Shown piece by piece: positions 5,285 to 10,368 of a stretch of DNA of 10,368 nucleotides. Source of the stretch: JBHIBR01 sp046759145 [NCBI: Nitrospinota bacterium]. Its GTDB lineage: Bacteria > UBA8248. Location of the stretch: the NCBI GenBank assembly GCA_046759145.1, contig JBHIBR010000035.1, positions 1 to 10,368 on the forward strand, read 5' to 3'. The notes beneath the pieces were generated by a model. That model made no database searches. It was given only the letters and a program-made list of their open reading frames with translations, and was not told the origin of the DNA. The translations under genes and the position numbers were made by a program. Numbering within the stretch: the first letter of the stretch is position 1; every line of letters starts with the position of its first letter.

Positions 5285-6289
5285 ATGCGGGTGAGAGGAT
5301 GGGAGGGAGCCCTCCTGCGGGCAGGAGGGCTGGGGGTGGAGCTCTCCCCCCGGGCGAGAGAGCGGCTTCAGGCCTTGAGCCTGTGGAGGGAGACGGGGGA
5401 CGTGGGGTTGGTCTCGCGCACCTTCGGGCTGAGCCGGGCGACGCTCTATCGCTGGCGGGCGCGGTTTGAGCCGATGGACCTCAGCACGCTGGAAGAGCGC
5501 TCCCGGCGTCCCCGACGGGTGCGGAGGCCCCAGTGGAGCCCCGAGCTCGCGGAGGGGGTGTTGCGCCTTCGGCGGCAGTACCCCCGCTGGGGGAAGATGA
5601 AGCTGGCTGTGCTGCTGGAGCGCGAGGGGCTCGCCGCCTCGCCCTCCACGGTGGGCCGCATCCTGCGCTATCTCAAAGGCCGGGGGCGCCTCGGGGAGCC
5701 CAGGCTCCGTCGCGTGAGCGCCCAGAGGCGGCGCCCCCCGCGCCCCTACGCCACCCGCAAGCCCCGCGACTACCAGCCGGCCCGACCGGGCGACCTGGTC
5801 CAGGTGGACACCCTCGACCTCAGGCCCCTGCCAGGGGTCACCCTCAAGCAGTTCACCGCCCGCGATGTGGCCTCGCGCTGGGACGTGCTGGAGGCCTTCG
5901 GCCGGGCCTCGGCGCACTGCGCCCGCAAGTTCCTCGACACCCTCCAGGCCCGCGCCCCTTTCCCCATCCGGGCCATCCAGGTGGATGGAGGTGGGGAGTT
6001 CCGGGCCGAGTTCGAGGCCGAGTGCGCCCGCAAGGGGATCCGCCTCTTCGAGCTCCCGCCCCGCTCGCCCAAGCTCAACGGGGCCGTCGAGCGCGCCCAG
6101 CGGACCCACGCCGAGGAGTTCTACGAGGTCGAGGACCTCCCCTGGACCCTTCGCGAGCTCAACGCCCGGCTGCGCCAGTGGGAGCATACCTACAACCATC
6201 ACCGCCCCCACCAGGCCCTGGGCTACCTGACACCGGCCGAGGCCCTTGCTAAACTCCAAGCACAGGCCTCTCCGTCTCACATGTCATGA
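5285..6289 (+). CDS. IS481-family DDE transposase
   Basis: This 334-residue transposase appears intact. The N-terminal helix-turn-helix spans about residues 38-60 (GDVGLVSRTFGLSRATLYRW). A second helical DNA-binding region follows, with QYPRWGKMKLAVLL (98-111). The rve-type catalytic core has Asp175 (DLVQVDTLDL), Asp234 (IQVDGGGEF) and Glu269 (LNGAVERAQRTH), the full DDE triad. The tail YNHHRPHQALGYLTPAE (303-319) is characteristic of IS481/IS3-like integrases. It cuts and joins DNA at the element's ends. The ATG at 5285 is preceded by a purine-rich site held in a hairpin. A GTG at 5336 (residue 18, ahead of ELSPRARERL where homologues often begin) has an AGGAGG 7 nt upstream and is an alternative start. 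The stop codon lies inside the right inverted repeat. Composition resembles that of the surrounding genes, so there is no base-use sign of recent foreign origin. Confidence 0.93.
   Translation: MRVRGWEGALLRAGGLGVELSPRARERLQALSLWRETGDVGLVSRTFGLSRATLYRWRARFEPMDLSTLEERSRRPRRVRRPQWSPELAEGVLRLRRQYPRWGKMKLAVLLEREGLAASPSTVGRILRYLKGRGRLGEPRLRRVSAQRRRPPRPYATRKPRDYQPARPGDLVQVDTLDLRPLPGVTLKQFTARDVASRWDVLEAFGRASAHCARKFLDTLQARAPFPIRAIQVDGGGEFRAEFEAECARKGIRLFELPPRSPKLNGAVERAQRTHAEEFYEVEDLPWTLRELNARLRQWEHTYNHHRPHQALGYLTPAEALAKLQAQASPSHMS
5308..5331 (+). promoter_or_regulatory. Perfect hairpin within the 5' coding end of the transposase
   Basis: AGCCCTCCTGC (5308-5318) and GCAGGAGGGCT (5321-5331) are perfect reverse complements separated by two bases, so RNA would form at least a 10-bp stem with a tetraloop. 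Its 3' arm holds AGGAGG (5323-5328), the best-spaced Shine-Dalgarno for the alternative GTG start at 5336. There is no T-run, so it is not an intrinsic terminator. Confidence 0.6.
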
Positions 6290-6298
6290 ACCAGTACA
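6273..6298 (-). repeat. Right terminal inverted repeat of the IS481 element
   Basis: Read on the minus strand it begins TGTACTGGTTCA and ends ACATGTGAGACG, matching the left end. The last codons and the TGA stop (6287-6289) of the transposase are embedded in it. Confidence 0.8.
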
Positions 6299-6303
6299 GG
6301 GGC

Positions 6304-6332
6304 TTGACAAGGGCGGGGCGATCCCGTTCAAT
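6304..6332 (+). promoter_or_regulatory. Sigma70-type promoter of the cold-shock gene
   Basis: A perfect -35 hexamer TTGACA (6304-6309) and TTCAAT (6327-6332, 4 of 6 to TATAAT) are separated by exactly 17 nt. Transcription would start near 6339 and give a leader of about 70 nt before the TTG start at 6409. The -35 begins six bases after the right end of the insertion element, so the element stops just short of disrupting it but replaces everything further upstream. Confidence 0.65.
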
Positions 6333-6335
6333 GCC

Positions 6336-6359
6336 CCCGCCAGCACTGGCATTGGCGGG
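6336..6359 (+). promoter_or_regulatory. Hairpin in the cold-shock mRNA leader
   Basis: CCCGCCA (6336-6342) and TGGCGGG (6353-6359) form a 7-bp stem near the predicted 5' end of the transcript. A competing smaller hairpin uses the same left arm: GCCA (6339-6342) with TGGC (6347-6350). Structured leaders are common in cspA-type mRNAs, but any switch here is inference. Confidence 0.4.
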
Positions 6360-6393
6360 CCGGTGCGGAGGCCTCAGTTGGTGTGCAGTAGAG

Positions 6394-6399
6394 AGGAGG
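6394..6399 (+). promoter_or_regulatory. Shine-Dalgarno site of the cold-shock gene
   Basis: AGGAGG lies 9 nt before the TTG at 6409, and a second GAGAGGAG directly abuts the start. This supports initiation at the unusual TTG codon, which is where the conserved cold-shock N-terminus begins. Confidence 0.65.
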
Positions 6400-6408
6400 T
6401 GAGAGGAG

Positions 6409-6609
6409 TTGCCAGAAGGTGTCGTGAAGTGGTTCAACGATGCGAAAGGGTTCGGATTCATCGTGCAGGAAGCAGGTGAGGATGTCTTTGTGCATTTCTC
6501 TGCTATCCAGGGCGATGGGTTCAAGTCGCTGGACGAGGGTCAGCGGGTGCGCTTCGACATCGTCCGCGGACCCAAGGGCCTGCAAGCGGCAAACGTTGTG
6601 AAGATCTGA
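6409..6609 (+). CDS. CspA-family cold-shock protein
   Basis: This 66-residue single cold-shock domain has the nearly complete family pattern: [17 protein letters not shown] at the N-terminus, RNP1 KGFGFI (13-18), RNP2 VFVHFSAI (26-33), then [26 protein letters not shown]. These small OB-fold proteins bind single-stranded RNA and DNA in the cytoplasm and act as RNA chaperones, in cold shock or constitutively depending on the paralogue. The start is TTG, with a good Shine-Dalgarno 9 nt upstream. The gene is monocistronic, with its own strong promoter at 6304-6332 and a terminator at 6614-6665. It is unrelated in function to the flanking lipid genes, and its orientation is divergent from the sphingolipid operon and convergent with the squalene operon. 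Length and key aromatic residues (Trp8, Phe9, Phe15, Phe17, Phe27, His29, Phe30) are normal. Confidence 0.95.
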   Translation: MPEGVVKWFNDAKGFGFIVQEAGEDVFVHFSAIQGDGFKSLDEGQRVRFDIVRGPKGLQAANVVKI

Positions 6610-6613
6610 ATAG

Positions 6614-6665
6614 GGCCAAAAGGAGGAGGGCGGGGAGGTGTATCCCTCCCCTGGCCTTTCTCTTT
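6614..6665 (+). terminator. Intrinsic terminator, probably bidirectional
   Basis: GGGGAGG (6632-6638) pairs with CCTCCCC (6645-6651) around a 6-nt loop. An outer GGCCA/TGGCC pair (6614-6618 with 6652-6656) extends the stem across a 13-nt bulge. TTTCTCTTT follows on the plus strand. On the minus strand the same region ends in TTTTGGCCC, so it may also stop the squalene operon, whose last gene ends at 6683. Confidence 0.6.
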
Positions 6666-6682
6666 GACGGCGCCCTATGCCA

Positions 6683-8014
6683 CTAGACCCCCTCTAGGAG
6701 AACCTTTGCGGCCCGGTGGCCGCTCCGGGCCGCACTCTCGAGGGTGGCGGGGAGCCGAGTGTCCGTCCAGTCGCCCGCGAGGAAAAGCCCTCGCAGCGGC
6801 GTGACCGGCCCCGGCCGGAAGCGCCCCTCCCCCACCGCGTTGCCCCAGGTAGCCTCCCGCTCACGGACCACGCAGGCCCCCTCCAGTGAGAACGGCACGG
6901 CGAGGCCGAGCGCCCGGGCCAGCTCTCTCCGTGCCTCTTCGGCCAGCTCCTCGTTGCCCCGGGCGAGGTGTCCCGCGGCCGTGCTGGCAAGGAGCGCCCA
7001 AGGGCCGCTCCCCCGCCCGCCCAACCTTCCCGCGTCGAAGAGCCAGTGGAACTGACCCCCCACGAGGGCGGTGAAGGGGGGTGCTTCCAGCCTCTCTTTC
7101 GGCCAGAGGTAGACGCTCACGATGGGAGAGGGGCTGAGGCGGGAGAGACCCGCAAAGAAGGGCTCCCCACCGCGGGCCCCTCCGGGAAGGAGAGAGAAGA
7201 GAGCAGGAGGGGGAAGGGCGGCAAGCGTCGCCCCCGCCTCCGCGCGGGAGCCATCCCCGAGGATGGCCCCCCGGACCTCCCCCCCCTCCAGCCAGAGCGT
7301 CCGGGCGGCCGCCCCTGTCCGTACCCTTCCCCCTCCCCCCCGCGACTCCACGAAACGCCGCGCCCGCTCGCCCAGCAGCTCTCCCAGGGGCGCCCGGGCG
7401 AAACCAAGCGCCGCCCCCCTTCCCCCTTCCCGAAACGCCTCCTGGAGCGTCCGGGCGAGGAGCTTCCCATCCGCCCGCTCGGGCGTCTCGTTCAAGACGG
7501 CCTGAACGAGGGGATCCCAAAACCACCGGCGGGGGCCTCCTCCCTGGCCAAGTCGCGCGAGCAGAGCCCCGGCGCTCTCCCCCTCGGGGAGGGCGGGATC
7601 CCTCAGCAGACGGCGAAGCCCGCGCACCAGCCGCCAACGGTCCACAAGAGAGGGCCCCGCCCAGCGCAGCACTCTCCAGGCGAGGTCCAGGGGATTGGCC
7701 GAAGGGCCGAACTCCAGCAGAGAGCTCCTCCCGCCCGCCTCCAGGAAGGGGACCCGCAAGGCGGGCTGGAACTCTACCTCCCCCTCCGCACCCACGCGGG
7801 AGAGGAAGCGGCGGAGCTCGCGGTAGCAGGCCATCAGGAGATGGGGGCCGTTGTCCACGGGCTCCCCCATCCCGCGATGGAAGAAGGAGCTCGCGCGGCC
7901 CCCCAACCGGGGCCTCTTCTCCACCACCGTGACGGGGACGCCCGCCTCGGCCAGAGCGGCCGCGGCGGAGAGGCCGGCTACCCCTCCGCCCAGGATGAGG
8001 ACGCTCTTCCTCAC
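6683..8014 (-). CDS. hpnE: Squalene-associated FAD-dependent desaturase HpnE
   Basis: This 443-residue flavoprotein opens with an FAD-binding Rossmann motif, SVLILGGGVAGLSAAAALAE (4-23), and the ribose-binding Glu32 in VVEKRPRLGGRA. It ends with the typical amine-oxidase/phytoene-desaturase C-terminal FAD motif, GLFLAGDWTDTRLPATLESA (409-428). NGPHLLMACYRELRRFL (55-71) is typical of HpnE. HpnE reduces hydroxysqualene to squalene, the last step of the three-enzyme bacterial route, at the inner membrane. Immediate linkage to HpnC/HpnD supports this assignment over carotenoid desaturase. The start is inferred as GTG at 8014, 11 nt after the preceding stop, because the nucleotide-binding strand begins there; a start further upstream would overlap the preceding gene and add 20 unrelated residues. 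The ribosome site is weak (a G-rich run), suggesting coupling to the upstream gene. Length is normal for the family. Confidence 0.9.
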   Translation of the reverse strand: MRKSVLILGGGVAGLSAAAALAEAGVPVTVVEKRPRLGGRASSFFHRGMGEPVDNGPHLLMACYRELRRFLSRVGAEGEVEFQPALRVPFLEAGGRSSLLEFGPSANPLDLAWRVLRWAGPSLVDRWRLVRGLRRLLRDPALPEGESAGALLARLGQGGGPRRWFWDPLVQAVLNETPERADGKLLARTLQEAFREGGRGAALGFARAPLGELLGERARRFVESRGGGGRVRTGAAARTLWLEGGEVRGAILGDGSRAEAGATLAALPPPALFSLLPGGARGGEPFFAGLSRLSPSPIVSVYLWPKERLEAPPFTALVGGQFHWLFDAGRLGGRGSGPWALLASTAAGHLARGNEELAEEARRELARALGLAVPFSLEGACVVREREATWGNAVGEGRFRPGPVTPLRGLFLAGDWTDTRLPATLESAARSGHRAAKVLLEGV

Positions 8015-8025
8015 GGGGGCCCCGG

Positions 8026-9870
8026 TCAGCGCCCCTCGGCGGCTTCGCCCCGGGCGAAGCGACAGCGCGCCCACGCACCCAGGGCGAGGGAGAGCTTCCG
8101 GAGGGGCGAGAGGGAGAGCCTCTTCTCACCGCAGCGGAAGCCCTCCCTCTCCATCCGGCGCAGCAGCTCGCGATAGATGGCGGCCATGACTTCCGCCGGG
8201 AAGAGGGCGCGCCGCGCTTCGGGGGGCAGAAGCTCCCGCGCCCTGTCGTAGAAGGAATGGGCGCGTGCGGCCTCGAAGGCCAGGAGCTCCCGGAGGGGGC
8301 CCCCCGGGAGGCTCACCCGGACCTCCTCTTCCTGAACACCGAACTGCTCCAGGTCCTCGAGGGGGAGGTAGAGGCGGCCCCGGAGGGCATCCGCCCGGAG
8401 GTCGCGCAGGATGTTGGTGAGCTGGAGGGCCACGCCCAGGTAGAGGGCGTAGCTCTTGGCCCGCGGAGTCGGGCAGCCGAAGACGTGCACGCAGATGAGG
8501 CCCACCGCGGAGCCCACCTGGTGGCAGTAGGTCTGCAGTTCCTCGAACGTGGGGAAGCGGCGGGCCTCCAGGTCGCTTGTGACGCCCTCGCAGAGATCGA
8601 GGAAGTAGCGGAGCGGGATGCTGAATGCCCCCGCCGCCCAGGCGAGTTCCCGGAGGACGGGGTCACGCTGCTCCACTTCCAGCAGGCTCTCGAGGGCGGC
8701 ACGCCAGCTCTCCAGCCGCCCCCGCCGCTCCTCCAGGGGGCCCGCCCCATCCGCCAGGTCATCCACCCGCCGACAGAAGGCGTAGACCGCGTAGAGCCCC
8801 CGCCGCTGCCGGGGGCGGAGGGCCGGAAAGGCGGCGAGGAAGTTGGACCCGCTGGCCCGGGTGAGGCGCCGGCAGAACTGGCGGGCCGAGTGGTGGGGGT
8901 CACGCAGGTCGGGATGCCGCGCGAGGCGCCCAGGCGGCAGCAACGCCGCACCCAGCATGCGCACTCGGTCCCAGCCCCTCAAGCGCGGCCGCCCGCGGAA
9001 CACCTCGTAGCCCGACCCCTCCACCCGGTCCAGAGCAGCCATCCCCCCGCGCCAGATGGCCCGCACTTCGCAGCCCAGGCGTCCCCGCAGCTTGGCCAGC
9101 AGGGGGAGTCCACGGGCGAAGAACGTCCGCGTGCGGGCCACTTCCCAGCACATGAGCGCGCGGAACTCCTCCGTCGCGCGCCCGGCTTGGAGCTGGGCCT
9201 CCTCCACGCCGAAGCGCTCCAGGTCTTCCTGGGGGAGGTAGATGCGCCCCCTTCGGAGGTCGGACGCCACGTCCTGCCAGAGGTTCGCCAGCTGGAGGGC
9301 GGTGCAGATGGCGTCCGAGGTGCGGTGGCACTCGGGGTCGCGCACCCCGTGCAGGAGGAGGACGAGACGCCCCACCGGGTTGGCCGAACGCCGGCAGTAG
9401 TCCAGGAGCTCCTCGAAGCTCGCATAGCGGCCCTTGGTCACGTCCTGGCGGAAGGCGGAGAGGAGGTCGCGGAAGAGTTCAGGGGGGAGGACAAAGCGGC
9501 GGATGGTGTCGCCCAGGGCGAGGAAAACAGGGTGGTCCGCCTCCCCCATCAGGCACCGCTCCAGGCGGGCGCCCCACTGCGCAAGGCGTTCGAGACGCGC
9601 GCGCTCGGGCGAGGTCGGGCCTGCCGAGGGGGGGCCGAGCTCGTCCCCCGCCAGTGCGGAGAGCCCCTCGTCCGCGAAATCGTCCGCCGCGCGAGCGAAG
9701 GCGTAGATAGCCCACATGTGGGGGCGGAGTTTGCGGGGCAGCAACCAGGAGCCTACGGGGAAGTTCTCGTAGTGGCGGGAGGCCACCCGGCGACAGCGCT
9801 CGTAGGCGGCGGCCAGGCTCTCCCCTGCGGCCCGGTTTTGCACGATGGAGACAGGTCCCCCCGGGATCAC
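8026..9870 (-). CDS. hpnCD: HpnC-HpnD fusion: bifunctional squalene-pathway prenyl synthase
   Basis: One uninterrupted 614-residue frame holds two complete trans-isoprenyl-diphosphate head-to-head synthase domains. Residues about 18-300 are HpnC-like: RHYENFPVGSWLLPRKLRPHM (32-52), Asp-rich ADDFADE (62-68) and NLWQDVASDLRRGRIYLP (196-213; Asp200, Asp204). Residues about 328-605 are HpnD-like: SNFLAAF (342-348), Asp-rich VDDLAD (369-374) and NILRDLRADALRGRLYLP (486-503; Asp490, Asp494). HpnD condenses two farnesyl diphosphates to presqualene diphosphate; HpnC converts it to hydroxysqualene. These are normally two separate adjacent genes of about 280-300 residues. Both domains keep all Mg/diphosphate-binding aspartates, so both should be active. 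A linker of about 25 residues (300-327) joins them. The GTG start at 9870 overlaps the upstream stop as GTGA and has GGAGGAG 5 nt upstream. A GTG at 9843 is an alternative. The product probably associates with the inner membrane. Confidence 0.92.
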   Translation of the reverse strand: MIPGGPVSIVQNRAAGESLAAAYERCRRVASRHYENFPVGSWLLPRKLRPHMWAIYAFARAADDFADEGLSALAGDELGPPSAGPTSPERARLERLAQWGARLERCLMGEADHPVFLALGDTIRRFVLPPELFRDLLSAFRQDVTKGRYASFEELLDYCRRSANPVGRLVLLLHGVRDPECHRTSDAICTALQLANLWQDVASDLRRGRIYLPQEDLERFGVEEAQLQAGRATEEFRALMCWEVARTRTFFARGLPLLAKLRGRLGCEVRAIWRGGMAALDRVEGSGYEVFRGRPRLRGWDRVRMLGAALLPPGRLARHPDLRDPHHSARQFCRRLTRASGSNFLAAFPALRPRQRRGLYAVYAFCRRVDDLADGAGPLEERRGRLESWRAALESLLEVEQRDPVLRELAWAAGAFSIPLRYFLDLCEGVTSDLEARRFPTFEELQTYCHQVGSAVGLICVHVFGCPTPRAKSYALYLGVALQLTNILRDLRADALRGRLYLPLEDLEQFGVQEEEVRVSLPGGPLRELLAFEAARAHSFYDRARELLPPEARRALFPAEVMAAIYRELLRRMEREGFRCGEKRLSLSPLRKLSLALGAWARCRFARGEAAEGR

Positions 9871-10334
9871 GCCCGCTCCTCCGCCGCCAGGGCGCGCACC
9901 AGGGGGGCGTCCGCAGGGAGGAAGGAAAACCCCAACAGCTCCCCCGGCCGCGCCCAGCGGTGGGCTGCAACTCCAAGGTCGCGGGCCTGACCCCGGCGGA
10001 GAGCGCATTCATAGAAGGAGAGCTGGACACTCAGGTGGAGATAGGCGTGCTCGGTCTGCCAGAGGAGGGGCCCCACCTCCACCTCAAGGCCGAGCTCCTC
10101 GCGGACCTCTCGCCGCAGGCAGCGCTCGGGCTCCTCCCCGGGCTCCACCTTGCCGCCCGGGAATTCCCACAGGCCCCCGAAGGGGCCTCCGGGCGGCCGC
10201 TGGCAGATGAGGATCCGACCCCCTCGGCGGACGATGGCTGCCACCACGTGGACCCTCTCTTCCGCCCCCGAGGTGTGCTTCCGGGCGCGCATACGGCACC
10301 CTCTTCTCCCGGGCCTCGTTCCGGGCGGCGGCAT
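9867..10334 (-). CDS. mutT: MutT-like NUDIX hydrolase
   Basis: This 155-residue protein has an intact NUDIX box, Gx5Ex7REUxEExGU: Gly61, Glu67, Arg75-Glu76, Glu79-Glu80, Gly82, in the context LWEFPGGKVEPGEEPE. The N-terminal VHVVAAIVRRGGRILICQRP and C-terminal FLPADAPLVRAL match small MutT/8-oxo-dGTP or CTP pyrophosphohydrolase enzymes, which cleave damaged or excess nucleoside triphosphates to monophosphates. Position 142 carries Asp where E. coli MutT has the base-recognising Asn in its PANEP motif, so specificity may differ. The ATG at 10334 has GGGGAG 5 nt upstream. The ATG at 10292 (141 residues, with AGAGGG upstream) is equally plausible and removes a Pro/Arg-rich leader. The stop overlaps the hpnCD start by 4 nt, so the two are translationally coupled. 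Whether this is housekeeping or acts on an isoprenoid diphosphate cannot be told from sequence. Confidence 0.88.
   Translation of the reverse strand: MPPPGTRPGRRGCRMRARKHTSGAEERVHVVAAIVRRGGRILICQRPPGGPFGGLWEFPGGKVEPGEEPERCLRREVREELGLEVEVGPLLWQTEHAYLHLSVQLSFYECALRRGQARDLGVAAHRWARPGELLGFSFLPADAPLVRALAAEERA
9876..9882 (-). promoter_or_regulatory. Shine-Dalgarno site of the hpnCD fusion gene
   Basis: The minus strand reads GGAGGAG, 5 nt before the GTG at 9870 and inside the last codons of the NUDIX gene. It supports the GTGA overlap as the true start and reinitiation or coupled translation from the upstream gene. Confidence 0.7.
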
Positions 10335-10368
10335 CTTATCTCCCCGCGGCGCTCCGGCGCAAGGGGTT

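Larger units (their letters stand above)
5207..6298 (+). mobile_element. Complete IS481-family insertion sequence
   Basis: The element is about 1.09 kb, has one transposase gene and imperfect terminal inverted repeats (5207-5233 and 6273-6298) matching at 21 of 27 aligned positions with a perfect 12-base inner core ACATGTGAGACG. The outer ends read TGAACAGG on the left and, on the opposite strand, TGTACTGG on the right, starting with TG as in IS481 elements. Size and single DDE ORF fit the family. I see no obvious target-site duplication: the left flank ends GCCTTC and the right flank starts GGGGCT. It sits between two divergent promoters, without interrupting a recognisable gene. Confidence 0.88.

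Noticed and set aside
6968-8176. 402-codon plus-strand open frame opposite hpnE
   Set aside because: Pro/Arg/Gly-rich shadow translation. The minus strand carries an intact FAD-dependent enzyme.
8257-9990. 577-codon open frame on the plus strand opposite hpnCD
   Set aside because: It is an antisense shadow of a strongly recognisable gene. Its translation is Glu/Gly/Pro/Arg-rich with no motifs, as expected opposite a G+C-rich coding frame.
1-10368. CRISPR array, tRNA or rRNA
   Set aside because: No regularly spaced direct repeats, tRNA-like cloverleaf sequence or rRNA-like segments were seen on either strand by eye.

Overview
The window is G+C-rich bacterial DNA with dense, short-spaced genes and third codon positions that are almost all G or C. 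It encodes two membrane-lipid pathways separated by an insertion sequence and a cold-shock gene. Squalene genes of the hpnC/hpnD/hpnE type plus a bacterial sphingolipid set suggest a Gram-negative-type, probably environmental lineage (for example Acidobacteriota, Methylomirabilota/Rokubacteria, Myxococcota or Desulfobacterota-like). The sequence alone does not settle the phylum.

Left part (1-677): a possible C-terminal tail of a plus-strand gene ends at 102. It is followed by about 575 bases with no convincing intact gene. One 62-codon stretch (408-596) has coding-like composition and may be a gene remnant.

Centre-left (678-4858, minus strand): a tight four-gene operon reads cerR-like reductase, spt-like serine palmitoyltransferase, a GNAT-type N-acyltransferase (candidate ceramide synthase), then a PAP2_3/IPC-synthase-like membrane protein. 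Read as a pathway: serine + acyl donor -> 3-ketosphinganine (Spt); N-acylation (GNAT) and keto reduction (CerR) -> dihydroceramide; transfer of a phospho-head group or dephosphorylation (PAP2). Gene spacing is +17, -11 and +11 nt, so the genes are probably co-transcribed and partly translationally coupled.

Centre (4859-6665): the operon's leader region is followed by a complete IS481-family element (5207-6298) with imperfect terminal inverted repeats and an intact DDE transposase. The transposase start region is folded into two strong hairpins. A few bases beyond the right end lies a strong sigma70-type promoter driving a small CspA-family cold-shock protein (6409-6609), which ends at a bidirectional-looking terminator.

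Right part (6683-10334, minus strand): a MutT-like NUDIX hydrolase overlaps by 4 nt a 614-residue natural fusion of HpnC and HpnD, followed 11 nt later by HpnE. Together HpnD (FPP -> presqualene diphosphate), HpnC (-> hydroxysqualene) and HpnE (-> squalene) supply squalene, usually for hopanoids. The most unusual items are the HpnC-HpnD fusion, the self-contained sphingolipid cassette, and the hairpin-guarded transposase start. No CRISPR, tRNA or rRNA was seen.
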